A stretch of DNA of 64,000 bases, taken from assembly GCF_000717245.1 (NCBI RefSeq), contig NZ_JNYQ01000004.1, forward strand, positions 372,001-436,000. Reading direction: 5' to 3'. This document shows, piece by piece, positions 56,606-64,000 of the stretch. Position 1 is the stretch's first letter. Each line of letters starts with the position of its first letter. The stretch is from Kitasatospora papulosa. Lineage in GTDB: Bacteria > Actinomycetota > Actinomycetes > Streptomycetales > Streptomycetaceae. The notes under the pieces were generated by a model, which saw only the letters and a program-made list of their open reading frames with translations, was not told where the DNA came from and did no database searches. Both the position numbers and the translations under genes were made by a program.

Positions 56606-57922
56606 TCAACGACCCGGGTGGACCCAGGGGTTGGGGCGGCACTTGACGCCGTCCAGGTCCAGGGTCTTGGTCTGCTGCTGCATCACGGGCGCCAGGGCGC
56701 CGGGCGTGCGGCAGCTGACGTGGTTGTGGCCCAGCCGGTGGCCGACCTCGTGGTTGATCAGCATCTGACGGTAGGCCAGCAGCTTGTCCGGCCCGAAGGT
56801 CGAGGCACCCTGCGCCCAGCGGTACGCGTTGATCATCACGCGGTCAGTGGCGGCCGAGTCGCAGGAGACGTTGTCCTCCGTGGTGTCCAGCCCCGACTTC
56901 TCGCACCAGTCCGCCGTCGTGCCCGGGCTCGCGAGGGTGATCACGAAGTCCGGCTCGCCCGACGAGATCCGCTCGAAGGTCATGGCGCCGTTGTGCGCCC
57001 AGCTGCGGTCGTCGTTGAGCGTCTTCTGCACGGCCTCGGCGAACAGCCCGGAATCGAGGCCGAGTCCCTGCTCGACGTCGATCCGGTAGCGGTACTTGTG
57101 CCCCTTGCCGGGCGCCTTCGCCAGCCCCTGGACCGCGTCGAACTTCCCGGACGCCTTCAGATCCGCCGCCAGCGGGAAGGCGGTGGCCATCTTCTGCGCG
57201 TACGTCAGGGTCTCGGCCTCCTGCCTCCGCGTCTGCGGGGCCGTCCGGTCCACCGAGCGTGAGGCGTCCTCGGAGTCCTGGCGGTCCACGCCCGCGGACT
57301 CACGGCCGTCCGTCCCGCCCCCCGGATCCTGTGCCACCTGTCCGGCCACCACGACCGCGAGCACCGTCGTCACGGCGGCGGCCGCGATCCCCGTGAACGT
57401 ACGCCCCTTGCCGCTCTTCGCCGCAGGGGCGGCCTCGTCCTCCGGCCCGTCGGGCACGTCGGGGGTCCAGGCCGGCTCCTCGGGGGCGACCGGCGCCGCG
57501 GGGCGCGAAGGCGTGGTGTCGAACGCCTCCAGGAACTCCCTGCGCGGTCCCGGTATCAGCGCACCGGTGTCCGGCCCGGCCGTACGCCGGCCGGCCTCGG
57601 CCCGCTGGGCCGCCTGCTGCCGTGCCAGAGCGGCCTGCCCGGCGCGGAAGACCTCCTGCCCGGCGGGTCCCGTCGGCTCACGGCGGCCGTCGTGCCGCGG
57701 CTGCGGCCCTGTCCCCCAGCCACCGCCCGGCTCGCGCTGCTCGGGGTGCCCGCCGCGCACGTGCGGAGCGTCGCCGAACGGACCGCGGCCCTCCCGCGGA
57801 GGCGGTGTCGCGGCCTCGCGCCCGCGTCCGCGCCGCCCGGTGCCGGGCTCCACGGCGGCGCCGTCGGGGATACCGCTGTCGTGCCGGGTGGCCTCAGGGC
57901 CCTTTCGGCTGTGTCGTCCCAC
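56606..57922 (-). CDS. DUF3152 metzincin-like protein with single membrane anchor
   Basis: A 438-residue protein. After a long Arg/Pro-rich cytoplasmic N-terminus (MGRHSRKGPEATRHDSGIPD) there is one TM segment (RTFTGIAAAAVTTVLAVVVA near residue 225), and the rest is extracytoplasmic. INHEVGHRLGHNHVSC holds a full metzincin zinc motif HExxHxxGxxH, with a possible Met-turn at APVMQQQ downstream. This is the DUF3152 family of actinobacteria, whose substrate is unknown. GTG 57922 is chosen, right behind the alpha/beta hydrolase stop; the longer upstream frame is shadow. Extracellular metalloprotease activity is inferred. Confidence 0.85.
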   Translation of the reverse strand: MGRHSRKGPEATRHDSGIPDGAAVEPGTGRRGRGREAATPPPREGRGPFGDAPHVRGGHPEQREPGGGWGTGPQPRHDGRREPTGPAGQEVFRAGQAALARQQAAQRAEAGRRTAGPDTGALIPGPRREFLEAFDTTPSRPAAPVAPEEPAWTPDVPDGPEDEAAPAAKSGKGRTFTGIAAAAVTTVLAVVVAGQVAQDPGGGTDGRESAGVDRQDSEDASRSVDRTAPQTRRQEAETLTYAQKMATAFPLAADLKASGKFDAVQGLAKAPGKGHKYRYRIDVEQGLGLDSGLFAEAVQKTLNDDRSWAHNGAMTFERISSGEPDFVITLASPGTTADWCEKSGLDTTEDNVSCDSAATDRVMINAYRWAQGASTFGPDKLLAYRQMLINHEVGHRLGHNHVSCRTPGALAPVMQQQTKTLDLDGVKCRPNPWVHPGR

Positions 57923-57930
57923 GCCCCGGA

Positions 57931-58896
57931 TCAGCTCCCGCCACGTTCGTCGAGCAGGTCCCGGAACGCCTGGGCGACCGCCTCCGGGTACTCCATCATC
58001 GCCACGTGCCCGGCGTCGGGCAGTGTCAGCAGGCGCGAGTCGCGGAAGGCCGCGGACGCCCTGCGTGCCATCCGGTACGAGACGAGCTGGTCCTTTCCGC
58101 CGTACACGAGCAGCGTCGGTGCGAGCACCCGCTCGGCCTGGCGCCACAGCCCGTGCTGTCCTCCTAGCGTGTAGGCATCGACGATGCCTCGCGCCGAGCG
58201 TGTCATGGCGTCCCAGAAGTACGGCAGTTCCAGTCGTCGCTCCATCTCGGCCACCGCGTGACGGAAGGCCTCGTCGGAGATTCGTGCCGGATCGCCGTAA
58301 CAGAGTGCCATGGCTCCACGGGTGCGCTGCTCCGCGGTCCACTCACGTGTGAGCCGGACGAACAGGGAAGCGACGCCCGGGAGTGCGAGCAGGGCCGTCG
58401 GAACGGCGGGCCGCTGGACCCGGATCTCGGGCAGGGCCGGGGAGATCAGCGTCAGCGTACGGACCAGATCGGGCCGGCCGGCCGCGACCCGGGTGGCGAC
58501 TGCGCCGCCCAGGGAGTTACCGAAAAGGTGGACGGGGCCGCGCCCGCCGGCGTCCAGCAGCCGGATCACCGCCCGGGCGTGTCCGGTGACGGAGTAGTTG
58601 CCGTCGTCCGGCGGCGGGGAGTCCCCGAAGCCGGGCAGATCGACCGCCTCGCCGTCGAGCGTGTCCGCCAGCAGCGGCATCAGCGCCGACCAGTTCTGGG
58701 AGGAGCCGCCGAGGCCGTGCACGAAGAGTGCGGGCGCCGGCGCCGCGACCCCCGCGGGGCGGGAACGGACGGTCAGGGTGAGACCGGGCAGCGTGACGGA
58801 CCGCAGCTCCTCCCCCTCGGCGACCCGGACGGCACTGACCGTGGGCGCCACCGCGGCAGCGGCGGCCTGGATTCCGGGCAGCTCGGTCGAAGACAT
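57931..58896 (-). CDS. Alpha/beta hydrolase
   Basis: A 321-residue alpha/beta hydrolase-fold enzyme. Oxyanion strand LFVHGLGGSSQNWSALMPLL, nucleophile Ser in HLFGNSLGGAVATRVAAGRP, acid Asp in LLVYGGKDQLVSYRM and catalytic His in LPDAGHVAMMEYPEAV. No signal peptide, so it is cytoplasmic. Such enzymes hydrolyse small esters, amides or C-C bonds; substrate unknown. It ends nine bases before the DUF3152 start, so the two form an operon. ATG 58896. Confidence 0.88.
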   Translation of the reverse strand: MSSTELPGIQAAAAAVAPTVSAVRVAEGEELRSVTLPGLTLTVRSRPAGVAAPAPALFVHGLGGSSQNWSALMPLLADTLDGEAVDLPGFGDSPPPDDGNYSVTGHARAVIRLLDAGGRGPVHLFGNSLGGAVATRVAAGRPDLVRTLTLISPALPEIRVQRPAVPTALLALPGVASLFVRLTREWTAEQRTRGAMALCYGDPARISDEAFRHAVAEMERRLELPYFWDAMTRSARGIVDAYTLGGQHGLWRQAERVLAPTLLVYGGKDQLVSYRMARRASAAFRDSRLLTLPDAGHVAMMEYPEAVAQAFRDLLDERGGS

Positions 58897-59007
58897 GCGG
58901 CAATGTTACGAGATGATCACGCGGTGGTTCATGTGTTCGCGGTCACAGGCCGCATAGCGCCTCCGGAGGGTTGCTCCTAGGCTGCCAGGAGAGGGAAGGG
59001 AGCCACC

Positions 59008-59223
59008 ATGACGGTCGACCCGAGCGACCCGGACACCTTCGAGGATCCGCAGCCGGACGCACCGGACCCCGAGGCACCGGAAGAGGACAGCGCCGAACAG
59101 CAGGCCGCGGTCCGGCCTGAGCGGGACGAACCGCTCACCGGCATCGACCGCGATACCGCGAACGAGGCCGACGCGGCCGAGCAGGCCCGCGTCGTCGCAC
59201 AGGATGAGGACGATTACCGGTAG
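59008..59223 (+). CDS. Small acidic hypothetical protein
   Basis: A 71-residue, strongly acidic and disordered-looking protein (MTVDPSDPDTFEDPQPDAPD ... AEQARVVAQDEDDYR). No domain is recognised. A good ribosome site (GGGAG, 6 bases before ATG 59008) supports translation. It is divergent from the alpha/beta hydrolase over 111 bases and precedes a TetR regulator by 168 bases. Acidic, Pro-rich tails of this kind sometimes act as adaptors, but no role can be assigned. Confidence 0.7.
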   Translation: MTVDPSDPDTFEDPQPDAPDPEAPEEDSAEQQAAVRPERDEPLTGIDRDTANEADAAEQARVVAQDEDDYR

Positions 59224-59391
59224 AACGCACCGCTTTGCGGCATGGGCCGAGGTATCTGCGGCTTCCGCAGCCGCCCGGTCCGTGAAATTCTGCGTCCGCG
59301 CCGCGCGCACCCGGGTTACTCAAAAGTACGATGGCCCCACGGCACAGCGTGCACGGTGCGACTGTGTTCGAACACGATTTTGGGAGGCGGC

Positions 59392-60033
59392 GTGACAGCC
59401 ATCGAGCAGACAGAGGCGGCGCGCCCGCGGGGCACCCGGCTGCCCCGCCGTGCCCGACGCAATCAGCTGCTGGGCGCCGCACAGGAGGTCTTCGTCGCCC
59501 AGGGCTACCACGCCGCGGCGATGGACGACATCGCGGAGCGCGCGGGAGTCAGCAAGCCCGTTCTCTACCAGCACTTCCCCGGCAAGCTGGAGCTCTACCT
59601 CGCCCTGCTCGACCAGCACTGCGAGTCTCTGCTCCAGGCCGTCCGCACGGCGCTCGCCTCGACCACGGACAACAAGCTGCGCGTCGAGGCGACGATGGAC
59701 GCCTACTTCGCCTACGTGGAGGACGAGGGCGGCGCCTTCCGTCTGGTCTTCGAGTCCGACCTGACCAACGAGCCGGCGGTCCGCGAGCGGGTCGACCGGG
59801 TCTCGCTGCAGTGCGCCGAGGCGATCTCCGACGTCATCGCCGGCGACACGGGCCTGTCCAAGGACGAATCGATGCTGCTCGCGGTCGGCCTCGGCGGCGT
59901 CTCCCAGGTCGTGGCGCGTTACTGGCTGTCCAGCCCGTCCGGCATCCCGCGCGAGTCCGCGGTGCACCTGCTGACGTCACTCGCCTGGCGCGGTATCGCC
60001 GGGTTCCCGCTGCACGGCACCGATCAGCACTGA
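59392..60033 (+). CDS. TetR/AcrR-family transcriptional regulator
   Basis: A 213-residue TetR regulator. HTH at residues ~25-65 (RNQLLGAAQEVFVAQGYHAA, MDDIAERAGVSKPVLYQHFP) and a ligand-binding C-terminus with FAYVEDEGGAFRLVFESDLT and LGGVSQVVARYW. The KPVLYQHF recognition helix is of the FadR/AcrR type common near lipid genes; the effector is unknown. GTG 59392 follows GGGAGG closely. The downstream DUF3107 gene is 136 bases away in the same direction. Confidence 0.88.
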   Translation: MTAIEQTEAARPRGTRLPRRARRNQLLGAAQEVFVAQGYHAAAMDDIAERAGVSKPVLYQHFPGKLELYLALLDQHCESLLQAVRTALASTTDNKLRVEATMDAYFAYVEDEGGAFRLVFESDLTNEPAVRERVDRVSLQCAEAISDVIAGDTGLSKDESMLLAVGLGGVSQVVARYWLSSPSGIPRESAVHLLTSLAWRGIAGFPLHGTDQH

Positions 60034-60168
60034 GCCGGGCGTGAACCGCGGCGGGTGTTCGCTGCGGGCGTTGCCGGTCGACCCGTGGTCGGCCCCTTCA
60101 CCGGGCTAATGTGTGCTGCGTACGGCGCGGTTCACCGCGCAGAGACGGACCGTCGGAGGGACATAGCC

Positions 60169-60396
60169 GTGGAGGTCAAGATCGGGGTGCAGCACACGCC
60201 CCGCGAGATCGTTCTGGAGAGCGGACTTTCCGCCGAAGAGGTCGAGAGCGCCGTCAGCGAGGCGCTCAACGGCAAGGCGCAGCTGCTCAGCCTCACGGAC
60301 GACAAGGGCCGCAAGGTCCTGGTGCCGGCCGACCGGATCGCCTACGTGGAGATCGGCGAGCCCAGCGCCCGGCGGGTCGGATTCGGCGCGCTGTAA
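60169..60396 (+). CDS. DUF3107 family small protein
   Basis: A 75-residue beta-rich protein (MEVKIGVQHTPREIVLESGL, LLSLTDDKGRKVLVPADRIA, YVEIGEPSARRVGFGAL) recognised as DUF3107, conserved across actinobacteria next to TetR genes. It resembles a small ATP-binding or adaptor domain, but its role is unknown. GTG 60169 with GGAGG 9 bases upstream. A perfect terminator follows. Confidence 0.85.
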   Translation: MEVKIGVQHTPREIVLESGLSAEEVESAVSEALNGKAQLLSLTDDKGRKVLVPADRIAYVEIGEPSARRVGFGAL

Positions 60397-60416
60397 CCCG
60401 CGCGACGGAGCAGCGG

Positions 60417-60456
60417 AGGTGGAGGCCCGGCGGACGATTCCGCCGGGCCTCCACCT
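60417..60456 (+). terminator. Intrinsic terminator after DUF3107
   Basis: Perfect 18-bp stem (60417-60434 with 60439-60456; AGGTGGAGGCCCGGCGGA arm) across a CGAT loop, followed by CTTCC. Confidence 0.85.
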
Positions 60457-60591
60457 CTTCCGGCCCGGATCCGCTCCCGTTCTGCACACGATGGGGTTCA
60501 CGCGAGCGGAGGAGGGTTGTATTCCGCGGGCCACGGGTAGGACGGCCTAGGACCGACCGACCGCCACGCCATCAAAGCGAGGTGACCCTCT

Positions 60592-60864
60592 GTGCTCTGG
60601 GAATCCGTCAGCTCCGTCGTGCTCGGGCTCGCCCTGTCCTGGGCCGCGCTCCACTACCTGCCCGGCCGCCTTCCGTCCTCCCGCGTGGTCTTCGTCACGG
60701 GTGCGCTGGGTGCCCTGTTCGGCGCCTACCTGACGCACTCGACACTCGGCTCCGGACACGTCCTGGCGACGCCCACGGGTGCCGTGCTGGTCGGGGCGGT
60801 GACCCTGTCGCTGCTGATCCGTCCGCGCGGCAGCCGGCCGGTGCGATCGGCGGCGGCCCAGTAG
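60592..60864 (+). CDS. Small three-helix membrane protein
   Basis: A 90-residue integral membrane protein with three TM segments (SVVLGLALSWAALHYL, VVFVTGALGALFGAYLT, PTGAVLVGAVTLSLLI) and a basic C-terminus. GTG 60592 follows an AGGTGA site 8 bases upstream. No family is recognised; it resembles small streptomycete YtxH-less membrane proteins. It is convergent with the ferritin-like gene. Confidence 0.72.
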   Translation: MLWESVSSVVLGLALSWAALHYLPGRLPSSRVVFVTGALGALFGAYLTHSTLGSGHVLATPTGAVLVGAVTLSLLIRPRGSRPVRSAAAQ

Positions 60865-60897
60865 GCGCCGCCGGAAGGCGCTGACCGGCGGGAGCCG

Positions 60898-61644
60898 TCA
60901 GGCGGCGAGCCCGAGGGCGGCCATCCGCTTGGTGTGGGCCTCGGTGATGCGGGAGAACATCCTGCCGACCTCGGCCAGGTCGAACCCGTCCGCCACACCG
61001 CCCACGAGCATCGTGGAGAGGGCGTCGCGGTCCGCCACCACCCGCTGGGCCTGCGAGAGCGCCTCGCCCATCAGCCTGCGCGCCCACAGGGCGAGCCGGC
61101 CGCCGACCCTGGGATCCGCCTCGATGGCCGCCCGCACCTTCTCCACGGCGAAGTTGCCGTGGCCCGTGTCGTCGAGCACGGAGATGACGAGGGAGCGGGT
61201 GTCGGAGTCGAGGCGCGCGGCGATCTCCCGGTAGAAGTCACTGGCGATCGAGTCGCCGACGTACGCCTTGACCAGGCCCTCCAGCCAGTCCGAGGGGGCC
61301 GTCTGGCGGTGGAAGTCGTCCAGTGGCTTGGCGAACGGCTCCATGGCCTTCGTCGGAGCTTCCTCGACGGCCGTGAGCCGGTCGGTGATCTGCTCGAAAT
61401 GGTGGAATTCGGCGGATGCCATCTTCGCCAGCGCCGCCTTGTCGCCGAGTGTCGGCGCGAGTTTGGCGTCCTCCGCGAGCCGCTCGAAGGCCGCGAGTTC
61501 CCCGTAGGCGAGCGCGCCGAGCAGATCCACGACCGCGGCGCGGTACTGCGGTTCGGCGGACGCGGTGGCCCAGTCCTGGGCGGCGATTCCGGTCGGTACG
61601 GGTGCTTCGTCCGGTGCTTCAGTGGCGTTGTCAGACGTCTCCAT
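60898..61644 (-). CDS. Ferritin-like fold protein
   Basis: A 248-residue helical protein of the ferritin-like superfamily, related to MiaE-type di-iron proteins. Candidate metal ligands: E in AYGELAAFERLAE, ExxH in ASAEFHHFEQITDRL, E in FYREIAARLD and DDTGHGNFAVEK. The spacing resembles di-iron helices, but a tRNA-hydroxylase role cannot be confirmed. ATG 61644; no clear ribosome site, possibly leaderless. It is divergent from the DEAD-box helicase, next to which it is usually found in streptomycetes. Confidence 0.78.
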   Translation of the reverse strand: METSDNATEAPDEAPVPTGIAAQDWATASAEPQYRAAVVDLLGALAYGELAAFERLAEDAKLAPTLGDKAALAKMASAEFHHFEQITDRLTAVEEAPTKAMEPFAKPLDDFHRQTAPSDWLEGLVKAYVGDSIASDFYREIAARLDSDTRSLVISVLDDTGHGNFAVEKVRAAIEADPRVGGRLALWARRLMGEALSQAQRVVADRDALSTMLVGGVADGFDLAEVGRMFSRITEAHTKRMAALGLAA

Positions 61645-62026
61645 GAAGCGCAGAATAGCCGGACCCGCCGATGGCGTAAGGGCCCGGCCACCGGGACACA
61701 TCACACCGTTCCGATGAATTCGCCCAACACGTATGCGCGAATCCGGGGTACAGTGGTATTGCGCTTGCTGAGCATTTCTTGTGCCATCAGCGCGACCTTG
61801 AATGAGGATGCCCGGTCGGTGGCCCGATCGGCTCCGACCCGACAGCCCTCCACGCGGGGCGTACACCACGTACGACCGCAGATGAGGGGCCCCCTCAGCG
61901 GCACGAACGCTCGAGCGACGGCAGTGGTCCCGCGCCACCCGGCCCATAACGGCCGGATGACCAACCCCGGCACGGTACGACCCCCGCGTTCGCCTTCGGG
62001 CCGCGTCTCACAGAAGAGGCAGCACC
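61645..62026. other. 382-bp divergent intergenic region
   Basis: Separates the ferritin-like gene and the DEAD-box helicase. It is less GC-biased than the coding regions. A 28-codon ORF (MAQEMLSKRNTTVPRIRAYV, GEFIGTV; minus strand 61701-61787, AAGG 9 bases upstream of its ATG) is possible but unproven. The palindrome GAGGGGCCCCCTC lies at 61884-61896 and AAGAGG, the ribosome site of the helicase, at 62014-62019. A long 5' untranslated leader for the helicase, as for cold-regulated helicases, is plausible. No promoter could be chosen confidently. Confidence 0.4.
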
Positions 62027-64000
62027 CTGACTACGTTCCGCGACCTCGGAATCCTCACCGAGACGGCCGAAGCCCTCGAGGCGGTCGGCATCACGTCCCC
62101 CTTCCCCATCCAGGAGATGACGCTCCCCGTCGCGCTCTCCGGATCCGACGTCATCGGCCAGGCCAAGACCGGCACCGGCAAGACGCTCGGCTTCGGTCTC
62201 CCGCTCCTCGATCGGGTGACCGTCCCCGCCGACGTCGAGGCCGGCCGGGCCGCGCCCGAGAAGCTGACCGACGCGCCGCAGGCCCTCATCGTCGTCCCCA
62301 CCCGTGAGCTGTGCCAGCAGGTCACCAACGACCTGCTGACCGCCGGCAAGGCGCGCAACGTCCGCGTCCTCGCGATCTACGGCGGCCGGGCGTACGAGCC
62401 CCAGGTCGAGGCCCTCAAGAAGGGCGTCGACGTGGTCGTCGGCACCCCGGGCCGGCTGCTCGACCTGGCGGGCCAGCGCAAGCTCGACCTCTCGCACATC
62501 CGTGTCCTCGTCCTGGACGAGGCCGACGAGATGCTCGACCTGGGCTTCCTGCCCGACGTCGAGCGCATCATCACCATGCTGCCGCCGAAGCGCCAGACCA
62601 TGCTGTTCTCGGCCACCATGCCCGGCGCGGTCATCAGCCTGGCGCGCCGGTACATGTCGCAGCCCACGCACATCAACGCCACCTCGCCCGACGACGAGGG
62701 CACGACCGTCAAGAACACGGCGCAGTTCGTCTACCGCGCCCACTCGATGGACAAGCCCGAGATGGTCTCCCGCATCCTGCAGGCCGAGGGCCGCGGACTC
62801 GCGATGATCTTCTGCCGCACCAAGCGGACGGCCGCCGACATCGCGGAGCAGCTGGAGAAGCGCGGTTTCGCGTCCGGCGCGGTCCACGGCGACCTGGGCC
62901 AAGGCGCCCGTGAGCAGGCGCTGCGCGCCTTCCGCAACGGCAAGGTGGACGTCCTCGTCTGCACCGACGTCGCCGCGCGCGGCATCGACGTCGAGGGTGT
63001 GACGCACGTCATCAACTACCAGTCGCCGGAGGACGAGAAGACCTACCTCCACCGCATCGGCCGCACCGGCCGCGCGGGCGCCAAGGGCACCGCGATCACG
63101 CTGGTCGACTGGGACGACATCCCGCGCTGGCAGCTGATCAACAAGGTGCTGGACCTGAAGTTCCCCGACCCGCCGGAGACGTACTCCACGTCCCCCCACC
63201 TGTACGAGGAGCTGGGCATCCCGGCCGGCACCAAGGGTGTGCTGCCGCGTGCGGAGCGGACCCGGGCGGGTCTGCGGGCCGAGGAGATCGAGGACCTCGG
63301 CGAGACCGGTGGCCGAGGCCGCAGGTCGACCCCGTCCGCGCCGGCCCCCCGCGAGGAGCGCGCTCCCCGCACGCCCCGCCAGCGTCGTCGCACCCGCGGC
63401 GGCAGCTCCCTCGACGAGAGCGCCGTCGCCGTGCCCGCTCCCGCCGACGGGGCGACCGGCGAGGACGCACCGGAGACGCGCACCCCGCGCCGCCGTCGTC
63501 GCACCCGCGCCGCCGCGCCCGAGGCCGTGGCGGAGGCCGCGGTGACCGTGGTGGAGACCCCGGCCGCCGAGCCCGCGCCCGCCCCCGTGGCGGAGGCGGA
63601 GCCCGCCGCGGAGGCGGAGCCCGCCGCGGAGGCGAAGCCGCGCCGTCGGCGTACGCGACCGGCGGCCACGAAGCCGGCCGTCGCGCAGACCCCGGCCGCC
63701 GAGCCCGTGGTGGACTTCCAGACCGTGGCCGTCGCCGCGCAGGCCGCGGAGCCCGTGGCCACCAAGCCGCGCCGCCGTACCCGTGTGGTGAAGCCGGCCG
63801 ACGAGGTCGACTTCCAGATCGCCCCGGCCTCCGAGCCCGCGCCGCAGACCAAGGCGCGCCGCACCCGTGCGGCGGCGAAGCCGAAGGCCGAGGCGGTCGC
63901 CGCCCCGGCCACCGCCGAGGACGCGGCGGAGACCAAGCCGCGCCGTCGCCGGCCGCGTGCGGCCGCGGAGAAGACGGAGACCGCCGCGGTGACCCTGACG
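62027..64000 (+). CDS. DEAD-box RNA helicase (start CTG; C-terminus outside window)
   Basis: 658 codons are present and the frame remains open. Q motif TSPFPIQEMTLPVALSG, motif I GQAKTGTGKT, PTREL, TPGRLLDL, motif II VLVLDEADEMLD, motif III FSATMPG, then FCRTKRTA, CTDVAARGIDVEGV and motif VI HRIGRTGRAG. From about residue 430 follows an Ala/Glu/Lys/Arg tail with repeated KPRRRRTR-type patches, likely RNA-binding. Between the in-frame TGA at 61958 and the Q motif there is no ATG, GTG or TTG; CTG 62027 has AAGAGG 7 bases upstream and gives MTTFRDLGILTET, so CTG is the predicted start. The first ATG (62116) would destroy the Q motif. Confidence 0.9.
   Translation, partial: MTTFRDLGILTETAEALEAVGITSPFPIQEMTLPVALSGSDVIGQAKTGTGKTLGFGLPLLDRVTVPADVEAGRAAPEKLTDAPQALIVVPTRELCQQVTNDLLTAGKARNVRVLAIYGGRAYEPQVEALKKGVDVVVGTPGRLLDLAGQRKLDLSHIRVLVLDEADEMLDLGFLPDVERIITMLPPKRQTMLFSATMPGAVISLARRYMSQPTHINATSPDDEGTTVKNTAQFVYRAHSMDKPEMVSRILQAEGRGLAMIFCRTKRTAADIAEQLEKRGFASGAVHGDLGQGAREQALRAFRNGKVDVLVCTDVAARGIDVEGVTHVINYQSPEDEKTYLHRIGRTGRAGAKGTAITLVDWDDIPRWQLINKVLDLKFPDPPETYSTSPHLYEELGIPAGTKGVLPRAERTRAGLRAEEIEDLGETGGRGRRSTPSAPAPREERAPRTPRQRRRTRGGSSLDESAVAVPAPADGATGEDAPETRTPRRRRRTRAAAPEAVAEAAVTVVETPAAEPAPAPVAEAEPAAEAEPAAEAKPRRRRTRPAATKPAVAQTPAAEPVVDFQTVAVAAQAAEPVATKPRRRTRVVKPADEVDFQIAPASEPAPQTKARRTRAAAKPKAEAVAAPATAEDAAETKPRRRRPRAAAEKTETAAVTLT

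Overview
This is a contiguous 64-kb stretch of a high-GC actinobacterial chromosome, almost certainly Streptomyces core genome. Nearly every gene has the G/C-rich third positions, GTG starts and AGGAGG-type ribosome sites of that genus. Marker genes agree: a WblC/WhiB7 regulator with an AT-hook, mycoredoxin, a UvrD2 helicase with a zinc-finger/HRDC-like tail, a MoeZ-type ThiF-rhodanese, an AdnA/AdnB-like helicase-nuclease pair, DUF3107, DUF3152 and PPA1309-family proteins. From memory, the order resembles the S. coelicolor SCO5166-SCO5208 interval, inverted. No secondary-metabolite cluster, transposase, integrase or CRISPR array was seen.

Layout. 1-4.1 kb: the N-terminal part of a TetR regulator, histidinol-phosphatase hisN, a CBS-pair protein, and a divergent catalase / Fur-type repressor pair whose palindromic operator lies between the catalase -35 and -10. 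4.2-6.6 kb: a Sel1-repeat protein bracketed by a 51-bp perfect direct repeat of the 3' half of the initiator tRNA gene, which looks like the scar of a tRNA-targeted insertion or duplication. 6.7-15.8 kb: UPF0182 membrane protein, PPA1309 protein, PDZ/Lon-like protease, MoaE, an SDR, a DUF2342 putative zinc hydrolase translationally coupled to a Nudix hydrolase. 15.9-19.7 kb: a three-gene TerD-AIM24 / AIM24 / AIM24 operon and a YgjP-like metallopeptidase. 19.9-22.5 kb: an orphan ThiF/E1-like protein and an ABC1 (UbiB) kinase.

22.5-27.0 kb: the wblC locus with an AT-box promoter, a 109-codon upstream ORF and an intrinsic terminator ahead of the regulator; then uvrD2 and mycoredoxin. 27.1-38.1 kb: a kinase-fold protein, NADH pyrophosphatase nudC, an M20 dipeptidase, the two ~1,160-residue AdnB/AdnA-like helicase-nucleases and an alkyltransferase-like repair protein. 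38.4-44.4 kb: a kinase-like/LPG-synthase-type membrane fusion and two tandem S33 lipoprotein peptidases. 44.5-50.7 kb: MoeZ and a four-gene exopolysaccharide-type group (PelF-like glycosyltransferase, polytopic membrane protein, epimerase, spherulation-family hydrolase). 50.8-56.5 kb: a peptide/nickel-type ABC importer with fused ATPases, preceded by a strong promoter and a short, apparently leaderless, cysteine-containing leader ORF. 56.6-62 kb: DUF3152 metzincin-like protein, alpha/beta hydrolase, TetR regulator, DUF3107 and small proteins, and a ferritin-like protein. 62.0 kb to the end: a DEAD-box RNA helicase that appears to start at CTG and runs off the window.

The best candidates for under-described biology are the tRNA-fMet half-gene repeat around the Sel1 gene, the Cys leader ORF of the peptide importer, the wblC leader, the Pel-like locus, the TerD-AIM24 operon, and the kinase-flippase fusion.
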